Assembly: GCA_016182655.1 (NCBI GenBank)
Contig: JACPGB010000008.1
Coordinates: 62,001-126,000 of the forward strand
Direction: 5' to 3'
DNA from: Deltaproteobacteria bacterium
GTDB taxonomy: Bacteria > Desulfobacterota > GWC2-55-46
DNA length: 64,000 nucleotides
Numbering within the stretch: position 1 is the first letter of the stretch; every line of letters starts with the position of its first letter. Below, piece by piece: positions 16,449-24,195 of the stretch. The position numbers and the translations under genes are program-made. A model generated the notes under the pieces. It was given only the letters and a program-made list of their open reading frames with translations. It was not told the origin of the DNA and searched no databases.

Positions 16449-18329
16449 TCAATTATCGGATAGCGCGGACCTTACCGCCTCGCTCAGGCCCTTCATATTG
16501 AAGGGCTTTGCTATGGCCCCCTTAAGCCCGTATCTTCCATAATCGGCCATTATCGGGTCGTTCGAGTACCCGCTTGATACCATCGCTTTCACCCCGGGGT
16601 CCATCTCCTTGAGCCTCGCAAGCGCCTCCTTGCCCCCTGTCCCGCCCGGTACGGTAAGGTCGAGGATGACGAGGTCAAAGGGAACGCCAGCCTCTTTCGC
16701 CTTCGTATATTTTTTAACGGCCTCATCCCCGTCCCTGGAGACCTCGACCTCATAGCCGAGCGACGGGAGGATCTCCGCGGCGAGTTCCCGTATCATCTCC
16801 TCGTCGTCCATGAGGAGGACCTTTTTGCCGGAAGTCCCGAGGCCGCCTCCGGCCTCGCCGTTATCCACGGTCTTTAAAGCCGCCGGCAGGTACATAATGA
16901 ACACGCTCCCTCTGCCCGGGGCCGACTTTACGGTCAGATGCCCTTCATGCCCCTTTACTATGGAATACACGGCAGAGAGCCCGAGCCCGCTCCCCCTCTC
17001 TTTTGTGGTAAAAAACGGGTCGAAGATCCTCGGCAGGTCCTCTTCCTTTATGCCGCGCCCCTCGTCACCTATGGAGACCGTCACATACCCGCCCTTCCGG
17101 GCCGTGAGCCCGTCGCTAAAAGCGTCCTCGTTCCTTGCCGCGACTCTTACGACACCGCTTCCGTCCATCGCCTCAACGGCGTTCATAACAAGGTTCCGTA
17201 CGGCCTGCGAGACCTGCCCCTCGTCGATATAGGCGTCCCTTAAGTGTTCGTCGATATCGTATTCGCACTTCGCCTGCGCCCCCCGCGAGGCCACGGCGCA
17301 CCACTCGGGTATGAGCGGGGCGATGGATACCGCTTTTTTTACCGGGGCCCCGCCCCTTGAGAATGTAAGGAGCTGTTTTGTGAGGTCCCCTGCCCGCAAT
17401 GACGCCGACTCGGCGCGCAGGATCGCCTCGTAGGGCTTGCCCGTAGGGCAGAGCATCATCTTTGCGAGCGAGATGTTCCCGTATATGCCGGTCAAGATGT
17501 TATTGAACTCGTGGGCGATGCCTCCGGCGAGGAGGCCGATGGACTCGAGCTTCTGGGCCTTGAGCATCTCGGCCTCCAGCTTCTTGACCTCGGTCAGGTC
17601 CCTGAAGATCCCGAGTATGAGTTTCTTGTCTCCGAGTGAGAGCGCCTCGGCGCTTATGTGGACGATCACTATCGTCCCGTCCTTCCTCTCCACCTCGCCG
17701 ACATAGTCGGCGAGCTTGCCCCTGTCGACATGGAGCGCGAACTTTCCGCGGTATTCCTCGGCCTTGCCCGACGGATGGAGGGCCGACTGATGCATTCCTA
17801 TTATCTCTTCGCGGGGCCTTCCGAGGAGCTCCTCGCCCTTTTTGTTAGTCTCGAGCAGGACGCCCGTTGAGGCGTCGGCGAGGAGCGCCGCGTCGTTCAG
17901 GTGCTCGAAGAGGTGCCTGTACTTCTCCTCCGATTGCCTGAGCCTCTCCTGCGCGTCCTTGAGCTCGGTTAAGTCGCGCGAGTTGACGACGATCCCCGAG
18001 ACCTCGCCGTCCTCGCCGATAAACGGGTAATAGACTACGTTCATGTACCTCCTGCCTGTACCCGCGAAGTCTATCCACGCCGAGAAGTTTACGACCTCTC
18101 CCGCCAGGGCGCTGTCGAGATAGCCCTTGATCCGGAGGAATATCTCCTCTCCGAGGAGGTCCGCGACCGTTCTCCCGACGATCTCCTCCCGCTTTCTCCC
18201 GTGCGCGGCAAGATAGACGTCGTTCACCACCATATAGCGATAGTCCCTGCTTACAATCGAGATGTGGTCCGGGGCCGGTGCGATGAAACGCTGGAACTTC
18301 ATGATAGTATCTACGCTCAGGATGTCCAT
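16449..18329 (-). CDS. PAS-PAS hybrid sensor histidine kinase
   Basis: The 626-residue soluble kinase has two PAS domains (about 15-120 and 140-255), the first with FIAPAPDHISIVSRDYRY and the second with LFEHLNDAALLADASTG. The phosphorylated histidine lies in AGGIAHEFNNILTGI near 273. The ATP-binding domain shows NAVEAM (N box), GDEGRGI (G1) and GSGLGLSAVYSIVKGHEG (G2). A C-terminal receiver (KVLLMDDEEMIREL with Asp in LVILDLTVPGG) completes the hybrid. No membrane segment is visible, so it senses a cytoplasmic signal. The HEFNN form is typical of single-gene hybrids that pass phosphate to separate regulators. A GAACGGG hairpin overlaps the 3' end. Confidence 0.9.
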   Translation of the reverse strand: MDILSVDTIMKFQRFIAPAPDHISIVSRDYRYMVVNDVYLAAHGRKREEIVGRTVADLLGEEIFLRIKGYLDSALAGEVVNFSAWIDFAGTGRRYMNVVYYPFIGEDGEVSGIVVNSRDLTELKDAQERLRQSEEKYRHLFEHLNDAALLADASTGVLLETNKKGEELLGRPREEIIGMHQSALHPSGKAEEYRGKFALHVDRGKLADYVGEVERKDGTIVIVHISAEALSLGDKKLILGIFRDLTEVKKLEAEMLKAQKLESIGLLAGGIAHEFNNILTGIYGNISLAKMMLCPTGKPYEAILRAESASLRAGDLTKQLLTFSRGGAPVKKAVSIAPLIPEWCAVASRGAQAKCEYDIDEHLRDAYIDEGQVSQAVRNLVMNAVEAMDGSGVVRVAARNEDAFSDGLTARKGGYVTVSIGDEGRGIKEEDLPRIFDPFFTTKERGSGLGLSAVYSIVKGHEGHLTVKSAPGRGSVFIMYLPAALKTVDNGEAGGGLGTSGKKVLLMDDEEMIRELAAEILPSLGYEVEVSRDGDEAVKKYTKAKEAGVPFDLVILDLTVPGGTGGKEALARLKEMDPGVKAMVSSGYSNDPIMADYGRYGLKGAIAKPFNMKGLSEAVRSALSDN

Positions 18330-18515
18330 CGGAATTCCCCCGTTGTAATGGCGATCGGCTATAATGACCGCGGGTAAGACAACATACCATGTTTTATGGA
18401 TTCAAGGTATTTTTTGAACCTCAAGGGAAGAGTCTATCGGATTTCGGCAGGGCGCGTCAAAACTGTTTAAATATTCCTTATTTTAGCCGAAAGATAAGGC
18501 AGGGGGCTTGTCGCC

Positions 18516-19424
18516 ATGCGCATGAGCGGAAGGTTCTGGATATACGGGGCGGCGCTTATAGTCATCACGTGCTCGGTCGCGCTCTGGTCCGACTCGGTAT
18601 TAAGGGGGACCGCGTTCAGGGACGCGCCTTACGTGCTCAAGTGGCCGACGGCCGATGGGCGGGTCACCTCCATTGTCATAGAGGAAGACCCGCGCATGAA
18701 GGCGCGGCGCTTCAATGCGAGGATGGAGTACGCCTACCAGGTGAAGGACGAGCGGTTCTTCGGAGAGGCGCCCCTTTCCCACATAGGTAAGACGCCTGAG
18801 GAGGTAATGGCGAATCTCCGGGCGTTCATCGAAGACGCCGACTCTCTTAAATGGAGCGAACGGTCGACACCATCGGGCCGGGTCCTCTACGCCTCTCCCC
18901 GAAAGACCGTAACGGTCCGCTACAACCCTGACGACCCGGCGCTCTCGGTCATCAAATGGGAGGGGCCGGGCGCGGGCGAGTCTTTTACGGCGGTTTTCCT
19001 TGCATTTCTCGCTGTGCCTGCCGTTATCGGCCTGTCCGTCCTCGTCTATTGGCGGCTCAAAGCGCCGCGCCCTCTTGCAAAAAGGTTCGCGAAAGGGCCG
19101 TTCCTCTACGGCAAGAACCGGCTTTCCTGGAAAGAGGACGCGGAGGAGCTCCTGGACGAGGGCAGGCATAAAGACGCGCTTCTTTGCTTCGAGAGGTCGC
19201 TTGATCTGAGCCCGAAAGAGGAGGAGGGCTCGCTTGCGTATTGCGAGAGCCTCCTCGGCAAGGGCAGGTGTTTATACGAGCTCAAGAGGCTCGAAGAGGC
19301 GCGCGCGGCGCTCAAGGAGGCGGCGGAAAAATTAAAGAAAATAAAGGACGAGGAGCTATTGAGCGAGGCCCTCTCGTGCCTGGAGCTCGCGGAGCAGGGG
19401 CTTAAGTCACCAAAAGAGGCGTAA
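18516..19424 (+). CDS. DUF3592-type membrane protein with C-terminal TPR region
   Basis: The 302-residue protein begins with a membrane helix (FWIYGAALIVITCSVALW), followed by an extracytoplasmic beta-rich part with VRYNPDDPALSVI near 145, the typical DUF3592 ending, then a second helix (AFLAVPAVIGLSVLVYW) and a cytoplasmic tail. From about 205 the tail has TPR-like helices (DEGRHKDALLCFERSLDLSP, LGKGRCLYELKRLEEARAALKEA). The ATG at 18516 has GCAGGGGG upstream; the second ATG at 18522 is possible. DUF3592 has no known activity. The TPR tail points to protein binding. It is monocistronic; a hairpin GGGCCCCCTCTC/GAGAGGG follows the stop but lacks a proper T-run. Confidence 0.7.
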   Translation: MRMSGRFWIYGAALIVITCSVALWSDSVLRGTAFRDAPYVLKWPTADGRVTSIVIEEDPRMKARRFNARMEYAYQVKDERFFGEAPLSHIGKTPEEVMANLRAFIEDADSLKWSERSTPSGRVLYASPRKTVTVRYNPDDPALSVIKWEGPGAGESFTAVFLAFLAVPAVIGLSVLVYWRLKAPRPLAKRFAKGPFLYGKNRLSWKEDAEELLDEGRHKDALLCFERSLDLSPKEEEGSLAYCESLLGKGRCLYELKRLEEARAALKEAAEKLKKIKDEELLSEALSCLELAEQGLKSPKEA

Positions 19425-19470
19425 AGTCGGGCGGGCCCCCTCTCTTGGAGAGGGAGCCCGTAAAAAAATC

Positions 19471-20226
19471 TTAAGGCATGAACGTCCCGCCGTTCACATG
19501 GATATACTGCCCGGTCACGAACCTTGCCAGGTCTGATGCGAGGAACGTGACGGCCCCGGCGATGTCGTCAGGCGAGCCGATGCGTTTCAAGGGCGTCGAG
19601 TTCGCGATGAAGTCGAACATCTCTTTCGGGAACCCTGCCGTCGCGTCCGTGGGGATGAGCCCCGGGCCTATGACGTTTACGGTAATGCCCATGGGCCCGA
19701 GCTCCTTTGCCATCACGCGCGCACCGCTGTCCATCGCGGCCTTTGCCGCGGCGTGGGTAAAGAAGTTCTCCGAAGCGCAGCGGGACAGGCCGCTCGAGAT
19801 GTGGATTATCCTCCCGTGCTTCCTCTTGATCATGTCCCTGGCCGCGGCCTGGGTCGTGAAAAATATCCCCTTCATCTCGCCGGTCAGCTTCGCCTCGGCC
19901 TCTTCCCACGAGTGGTCCATGAACGGCTTCATCGGAAACCCTATCGCCGCGTTGTTTACGAGTATGTCCACTTTGCCGAACCGTTTTATCGTCTCGGCTA
20001 TCATCGCGTCGACTTCGCCCTTGTCCGTGACATCGGCCTTTATCGCGAACGCATCGCCGCCGGAGCTTGCTATCCCTCCGGCGATTGCCTCGGCCAGGCC
20101 GGTCGACTTGAGGTAATTGACGGCCACCATCGCCCCTGCCCTCCCCAGCGCCTTCGCTATAGCCGCCCCTATGCCGCGGCTGCCTCCGGTGACGATCGCC
20201 GACTTGCCGTTGAGACCGAGTTCCAT
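19471..20226 (-). CDS. Short-chain dehydrogenase/reductase, FabG-like, catalytic Tyr replaced
   Basis: The ATG at 20226 has GGAGAGG five bases upstream. The product is a classical-size SDR: nucleotide motif TGGSRGIG near 12-19, DV near 62-66, NNAAIG near 89-94 and the late PG(L)IPT. The serine of the catalytic set is in IIHISSGLS near 145. The expected YxxxK reads HAAAK near 160-164, so tyrosine is replaced by histidine while lysine is kept. Substrate cannot be inferred. It may use another residue, act with an atypical substrate, or be non-catalytic. It is monocistronic. Confidence 0.8.
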   Translation of the reverse strand: MELGLNGKSAIVTGGSRGIGAAIAKALGRAGAMVAVNYLKSTGLAEAIAGGIASSGGDAFAIKADVTDKGEVDAMIAETIKRFGKVDILVNNAAIGFPMKPFMDHSWEEAEAKLTGEMKGIFFTTQAAARDMIKRKHGRIIHISSGLSRCASENFFTHAAAKAAMDSGARVMAKELGPMGITVNVIGPGLIPTDATAGFPKEMFDFIANSTPLKRIGSPDDIAGAVTFLASDLARFVTGQYIHVNGGTFMP

Positions 20227-20390
20227 AAGCACCTCTCCAGTGGGATAGATTCACTCCAATATAGTCCAAAATCATACGAATCTCAACTCCCGCGGCTCCG
20301 GAGACCCGCGCCATATTGAAACCGGGCGCTTTTGAGGTAGAATTATAGCAGGAAGTTGAAAACGGTTTTCAACAAGAGGAGGTGATCTGA

Positions 20391-20645
20391 ATGAAGTACC
20401 TTCTTGAGACTCCGCACACCAAGGAAGAGTGTCTTAGGGAGCTGGACGGCCTGCTCGCAAAGGGGCCGGATGTCCTCGACAAGTTCTATTGGGGGTGCTC
20501 CAAGGGCGACCACACGGGCTATGCCCTCGTGGACGCAAAGAACGAATCCGACGCGAAGAACCTCGTTCCCGAGTTCATACGCGGAAAGGCCAAGATAATC
20601 GAGTTGGCGAAATTCACGCCGGAGCAGATCAAGTCTTTCCATTAG
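20391..20645 (+). CDS. Small conserved-looking protein of unknown function
   Basis: An 84-residue protein with a strong AGAGGAGGTGATC ribosome site. It looks like a small alpha/beta domain of ferredoxin-like topology: a strand (KYLLETPH), a helix (ECLRELDGLLAKG), a strand-turn-strand with WGCSKGDHTGYALVDA, a helix (ESDAKNLVPEFI) and a last strand (AKIIELAKF). No membrane segment. Single cysteine. I do not recognise a named family. It is followed by a strong terminator. Confidence 0.7.
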   Translation: MKYLLETPHTKEECLRELDGLLAKGPDVLDKFYWGCSKGDHTGYALVDAKNESDAKNLVPEFIRGKAKIIELAKFTPEQIKSFH

Positions 20646-20668
20646 GGTTCAGTGCGCGCCCATTCGCC

Positions 20669-20704
20669 AAAAAAGGGTTACGGCATCGCCGTAACCCTTT
20701 TTTT
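20669..20704. terminator. Bidirectional intrinsic terminator
   Basis: A long stem (AAAAAAGGGTTACGGC with its complement) around ATC has a T-run on both strands. It serves the small gene on plus and the radical SAM operon on minus. The same AAGGGTTACGG hairpin core recurs at 34461 and within the scars at 42416 and 44107. Confidence 0.9.
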
Positions 20705-20771
20705 ACAAGCCGGCTTGCGAACAGGTTGCAAGGACGCAAAAACGAGCCCCTTCCAATATGACGCTTATCGG

Positions 20772-21149
20772 TCAGAGCTTATTGATTATCGCCGACATGC
20801 CTGAAAGCGCTTCCAATCCGACGGTGTTAACGCCTTCCAGTTTTCCCCTGAAGTCGGACACTATCTCCTTGGAGAACTTGCCCCACTGGGCCTCATTTAC
20901 AAGATATATTTCGCCCTTAAAATGGAGATGGGGTACGGGGATCCCGGGGAACCCCTTCTTGCCTTTTGCGAGCGGAAGCTTTATCTTTGAGTTGTTCGCC
21001 GTAATCGCTATTTGCGTGCGGGCCAGGTTTTCCCTTTTTATGAAATTAGCCACGGACACCGCATGATTCACCCACAACTCCTTCCTTCCGCCGTTTTCCC
21101 AGCCCCGCAACAAGTCGAAACTTTTCCCGAAGCCATTCGTTAAGCCCAT
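20772..21149 (-). CDS. Cysteine-free 125-residue partner of the radical SAM enzyme (candidate precursor)
   Basis: The ATG at 21149 has AGGAGGG upstream and lies 13 bases after the stop of the radical SAM/SPASM gene; the open frame extends further but runs into that gene. The product has no cysteine, signal peptide or membrane segment. It has a basic, Asn/Lys-rich middle (ANNSKIKLPLAKGKKG), a Gly/Pro/His stretch GIPVPHLHF near 70, and tryptophans near 17, 26 and 88. The position directly after a SPASM enzyme suggests a substrate peptide or recognition partner. It is longer than most RiPP precursors and lacks a clear leader/core boundary, so it could also be a folded accessory protein. No named family recognised. 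Confidence 0.7.
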   Translation of the reverse strand: MGLTNGFGKSFDLLRGWENGGRKELWVNHAVSVANFIKRENLARTQIAITANNSKIKLPLAKGKKGFPGIPVPHLHFKGEIYLVNEAQWGKFSKEIVSDFRGKLEGVNTVGLEALSGMSAIINKL

Positions 21150-21162
21150 CGAACCCTCCTTT

Positions 21163-22305
21163 TTATTGGTTTTTAGTACCCGCCTCAGCCCCTTCCATGC
21201 AACTGTTCGCGGCCGGCCTGCCTGAAAAATGCTCCATGAACGTAGCCGCGCCGACCTCCTGATCAAGACGCTCGAAGGCCTTGAATGCGGCTGAAAGAAG
21301 CGCCTTTTCAGACGCGCACTGAAAAGGACTCACGCGGTTGTAAAAACCCGAGGAAAAATAATTCGAGCACCCGCACCAGTTCATGCAATAGGGCCTGACG
21401 GTGCAGGAGAGGCATTCATGGTTCAATTCTCCTTTTGGGACGGTCCTGCAGGACATTAGCCCGGGATCGCAACCGTTGTCCAGGCTACCTATGGCGCCTT
21501 CGCCCGTATCGGGCCCGATAAGCCTTTCGCATGGGTATATCAGCCCTGAAGGGGAGATGGCGAACTCGCCTGTCCCCATGCTGCAACGCTCCTGGGGCTC
21601 GTAGCCGTTCCTCATTATTACCGCTATCTTGTCGTCGAGCGGTGAGATGTGGATGGGCCTGCCCTCGAGATAGCAATTCACATAGAAGTCAGCGACACCT
21701 CCGTAAGCCTCGGAGAGGGCCTGCGCGTCTTTCATGTCCCACCCCGCCGAGTAGTCGGGGTTGAAGTATATGCGCCTCAGTCCGAGACCGGCGAGGTATT
21801 TGACGACCTCGGGAAGCGACCTGAATGTCGCCGGTGTATAAACGGCGTTTACGACCACGGAAGGCAGCTCTTCAATGGCTCTCCTGATATTCCTCTCCAC
21901 GACATGCGAGCTCGGCGAGCCGTCGCTGAAGCGCCTGTTCGCGTCCTGAAGACGGGGAGGGCCGTCGATGCTCAGGCAGAAGTTTATCTCCTCCTCTACG
22001 ATGTACCTTGCTATCTCCCGGTCGAATATTGTGCCGTTGGTCGTGACGGTAAAACTTATCCCCTTGGGGTCGTACTTCGGGTGCTCCTTTATCATCGACA
22101 CGATCTTTTTAAGGAGTCCGAATTCAAGCAGCGGCTCTCCGCCGAAAAACCCTATCGAGGCCTCTTCACCAGGCCTTTTTTTCCCGAAGATGAAATCAAC
22201 CGCCTTGCGGGCGGTCTGGAGCGGCATGGTCTCATGCTTTTTTTTGATGTAGCAATAACCGCACCTGAGATTGCAGTCCTGCGTTATCGAAAGAGTGAAT
22301 TTCAT
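21163..22305 (-). CDS. Radical SAM/SPASM enzyme, peptide-maturase type
   Basis: The 380-residue protein has the radical SAM motif CNLRCGYCY at 11-19 and FFGGEPLLE near 53-61. The C-terminal SPASM part has CSMGTGEFAISPSGLIYPC near 240-258 and then CLSCTVRPYCMNWCGC near 297-312 and a late FQC, enough cysteines for two auxiliary iron-sulfur clusters. This layout is that of anaerobic sulfatase maturases and RiPP maturases that cross-link or epimerise peptides. No sulfatase gene is near; the only co-transcribed gene is the cysteine-free protein downstream, so a thioether product is unlikely from that partner. No PqqD-like recognition domain is visible within the enzyme. The upstream 120 bases are AT-rich and likely hold the promoter. 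Confidence 0.85.
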   Translation of the reverse strand: MKFTLSITQDCNLRCGYCYIKKKHETMPLQTARKAVDFIFGKKRPGEEASIGFFGGEPLLEFGLLKKIVSMIKEHPKYDPKGISFTVTTNGTIFDREIARYIVEEEINFCLSIDGPPRLQDANRRFSDGSPSSHVVERNIRRAIEELPSVVVNAVYTPATFRSLPEVVKYLAGLGLRRIYFNPDYSAGWDMKDAQALSEAYGGVADFYVNCYLEGRPIHISPLDDKIAVIMRNGYEPQERCSMGTGEFAISPSGLIYPCERLIGPDTGEGAIGSLDNGCDPGLMSCRTVPKGELNHECLSCTVRPYCMNWCGCSNYFSSGFYNRVSPFQCASEKALLSAAFKAFERLDQEVGAATFMEHFSGRPAANSCMEGAEAGTKNQ

Positions 22306-22524
22306 TTATTTACTCTATACCCTAATGGTTTTAATCCTTATATTCAAAAACAATAATTATGTCAATATATATTTACCATGCAAACCCTTTCATTTCGCAA
22401 TATTCAGCATTCATTAAAAAATAGCGGTGGCAATGCAACCCTGCGATTATTTACGCAAGGTTGTCCCGCGCCTTCCGTTATTGGATTTTTTCCGGAGGGA
22501 TGAGCTGGAGAAGGTATGGCTGAC

Positions 22525-22992
22525 TCAATCTATCGCGGCCCTGCCGCTCGTGGCGTTTACCGCGACCCTGTATTTGAGGGCGTTCTCGACATCCTTTACG
22601 CAGATGACCGCGGAGTCCGTAGACCCGTTCGTCTTGAACCTGACGGTGAGGTCAGCGGTCCCGTCGCAGGCCGACCCGCTCGACCACTTGACCTCGGTCG
22701 CGAGCTCTGTCCACGGATCGCCGGTCCATACCGTTGAACCGGAGGAACGGTTGCCGGTTGCGAGCCTGAACCTCCTGGCGTCGATATCGAACTCGACCCT
22801 GTGCTCGAGGTTTGTGGAAAGTGAAGAGTCCCTCGCGAGCCGGAAGGCCGCGACTACCCCCCAGGCGGCTTCCTTGTACAACGCGGACTGACGCCATGTA
22901 TAGAACCTGGGGATGGCTATCGCGGAGACAGACGCGACTATCGCGAGCACGACGAGCGTCTCTAAAAGCGTATAACCCTTTTCACTTCTCAT
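22525..22992 (-). CDS. Minor pseudopilin, GspH/FimT-like
   Basis: The ATG at 22992 (MRSEKGYTLLETL) overlaps the end of the lipoprotein gene and gives 155 residues. A short charged leader is followed by G and the class III prepilin segment YTLLETLVVLAIVASVSAIAIP, with glutamate at mature position 5. The hydrophobic helix continues to about 30, then a globular part with a cysteine pair (SACDG and VICVKD) follows, as in FimT/GspH proteins. It is the last gene of the pilin operon. Minor pilins prime pilus assembly and, in FimT, can bind DNA. Confidence 0.85.
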   Translation of the reverse strand: MRSEKGYTLLETLVVLAIVASVSAIAIPRFYTWRQSALYKEAAWGVVAAFRLARDSSLSTNLEHRVEFDIDARRFRLATGNRSSGSTVWTGDPWTELATEVKWSSGSACDGTADLTVRFKTNGSTDSAVICVKDVENALKYRVAVNATSGRAAID

Positions 22993-23839
22993 CGTCCACC
23001 TTGAGCTCAAAGCGCTGGAAGGCCTCCCCGCCGTTGCCGTCGTCGGCCGAGAGCACGACCCCGAACGCGCCTTTCCGCCCCTTTGTATCCCATTCAAGCC
23101 TCCCCCCTTCCATCTTCATCCCCTCAGGGCCTTTTACGACGGAAAACTTCACCTCGTCCCCGTCATGGTCGGAGGCTTTGGGTGTGTAGATGAACAAGCC
23201 TGAAAAATCATCGGGCGGGACCGAGACGAACCTGGGTTGGGCGTTCATTGCGGCCCCGGCGTCCGTACGGAACTCACTTGACCCTTCACGGTCTGAAGAT
23301 ACTACCAGCACCGAGACGGCGTCACCCCTCTTGAAGTATCTTCCGTCAAGGGCCGCTCCGCTCTCTTCGTATACCCTCTCGTTGTTGACGTACCACTCAT
23401 ATTCGTACTCAATGGCATCATTGTCCGGGTCGCGCCCATCCGCCACGGCCTTTACACCCGTGGACTTGTTGAAGGGCTTCGGGCTCATGTCGATGGACCT
23501 GATCACCGGCGGAGAGTTGAGTAGTATCGATTCGGCCGAGGCCTCCCTTCCTCCAGAGGTCACGACGACGCCGACCCTCTCTCCCTTCCTGAAGCCGGAG
23601 GTGTCGAGTACGTCGGCGGCGTTCTCCATCGCCTCTCCGTTCCGCTCCCAGCGGAAAGACGCTTCATTCCCTCCGGTTACGACGGCCCTGACGGCATCCC
23701 CGGCCCTCGGGGCCTCAGGGATGAGACTTACCGAGAACGCTCCGGTCTTCCCACGCTCCGTTGCGGAAGGGACCGGGGCGCGTCCGCACGCCTGCATCAA
23801 AAACGCCAGAAAGAGAATTGCTATGAATGATCTTTTCAT
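22982..23839 (-). CDS. Lipoprotein with Ig/cadherin-like repeats in the pilin operon
   Basis: The ATG at 23839 starts a lipoprotein signal with the lipobox FLMQAC; a GTG at 23851 overlapping the previous stop is an alternative. After the lipid-attached cysteine come three beta-sandwich-like parts: VSLIPEAPRAGDAVRAVVTG, then NSPPVIRSIDMSPKPFNKST with DGRDPDNDAIEYEYEWYVN (calcium-loop-like acidic motif) and a last VSVPPDDFSGLFIYTPKASD repeat ending in a cadherin-like strand. These are typical of surface or periplasmic binding proteins. Its place between the PilY1 gene and the fimT-like gene suggests that it helps assemble or anchor the pilus tip; this is inference. No named family. Confidence 0.75.
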   Translation of the reverse strand: MKRSFIAILFLAFLMQACGRAPVPSATERGKTGAFSVSLIPEAPRAGDAVRAVVTGGNEASFRWERNGEAMENAADVLDTSGFRKGERVGVVVTSGGREASAESILLNSPPVIRSIDMSPKPFNKSTGVKAVADGRDPDNDAIEYEYEWYVNNERVYEESGAALDGRYFKRGDAVSVLVVSSDREGSSEFRTDAGAAMNAQPRFVSVPPDDFSGLFIYTPKASDHDGDEVKFSVVKGPEGMKMEGGRLEWDTKGRKGAFGVVLSADDGNGGEAFQRFELKVDDEK

Positions 23840-23847
23840 ATTTTTTC

Positions 23848-24195
23848 TCACGGTATCTGCATGTACTCGTATCTGTATCTTTCCTTGCCGCTTATGTACT
23901 TCGGGAGAAAGTATATTTTCTCGGCGTCTATCGACCCATCCTCACCCGGCGTGCCCTCGACATAGAGCCATTTGTACTCCGAGAGCCTGTACATGCTTGA
24001 GTCGTTGCCGCTCGAATCGAAGAACCTCGTCTCTGCCTTTATGTTGATCGTCTGTCTCTCGTTGAGGACTAACGAGGATGTCCCGTACGAGCTTATTATG
24101 CCCTGGATGAACCTCTCCTCTCCTTCCTCCCCCGCAAACACGGCGGACGCGGAAGCGATCATCGCGACCATCATCATCGCAAGAAGCCTTTCCAT
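23848..24195 (-). CDS. Small secreted protein (DUF5666-like barrel) in the pilin operon
   Basis: A 115-residue protein with a clear signal peptide (LLAMMMVAMIASASAVFA) and a small beta-rich domain: FIQGIISSYGTSSLVLNERQTINI, then TRFFDSSG and WLYVEGTPGEDGSIDAEKIYFLP. This pattern resembles the DUF5666/OB-like domains that follow a metal or ligand-independent fold. The start has GGAGG and overlaps the pilY1 stop (TGATG). Its role in pilus biogenesis is inferred from position only. Confidence 0.7.
   Translation of the reverse strand: MERLLAMMMVAMIASASAVFAGEEGEERFIQGIISSYGTSSLVLNERQTINIKAETRFFDSSGNDSSMYRLSEYKWLYVEGTPGEDGSIDAEKIYFLPKYISGKERYRYEYMQIP

Noticed and set aside
19425-19470. Intrinsic terminator between the DUF3592-TPR gene and the SDR gene
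   Set aside because: The stem is strong but the expected T-run is an A-run on the plus strand and lies before the stem on the minus strand.
21163-22305. Anaerobic sulfatase maturase
   Set aside because: The fold and motifs are similar, but no sulfatase gene is nearby and the only co-transcribed gene is the unknown small protein.
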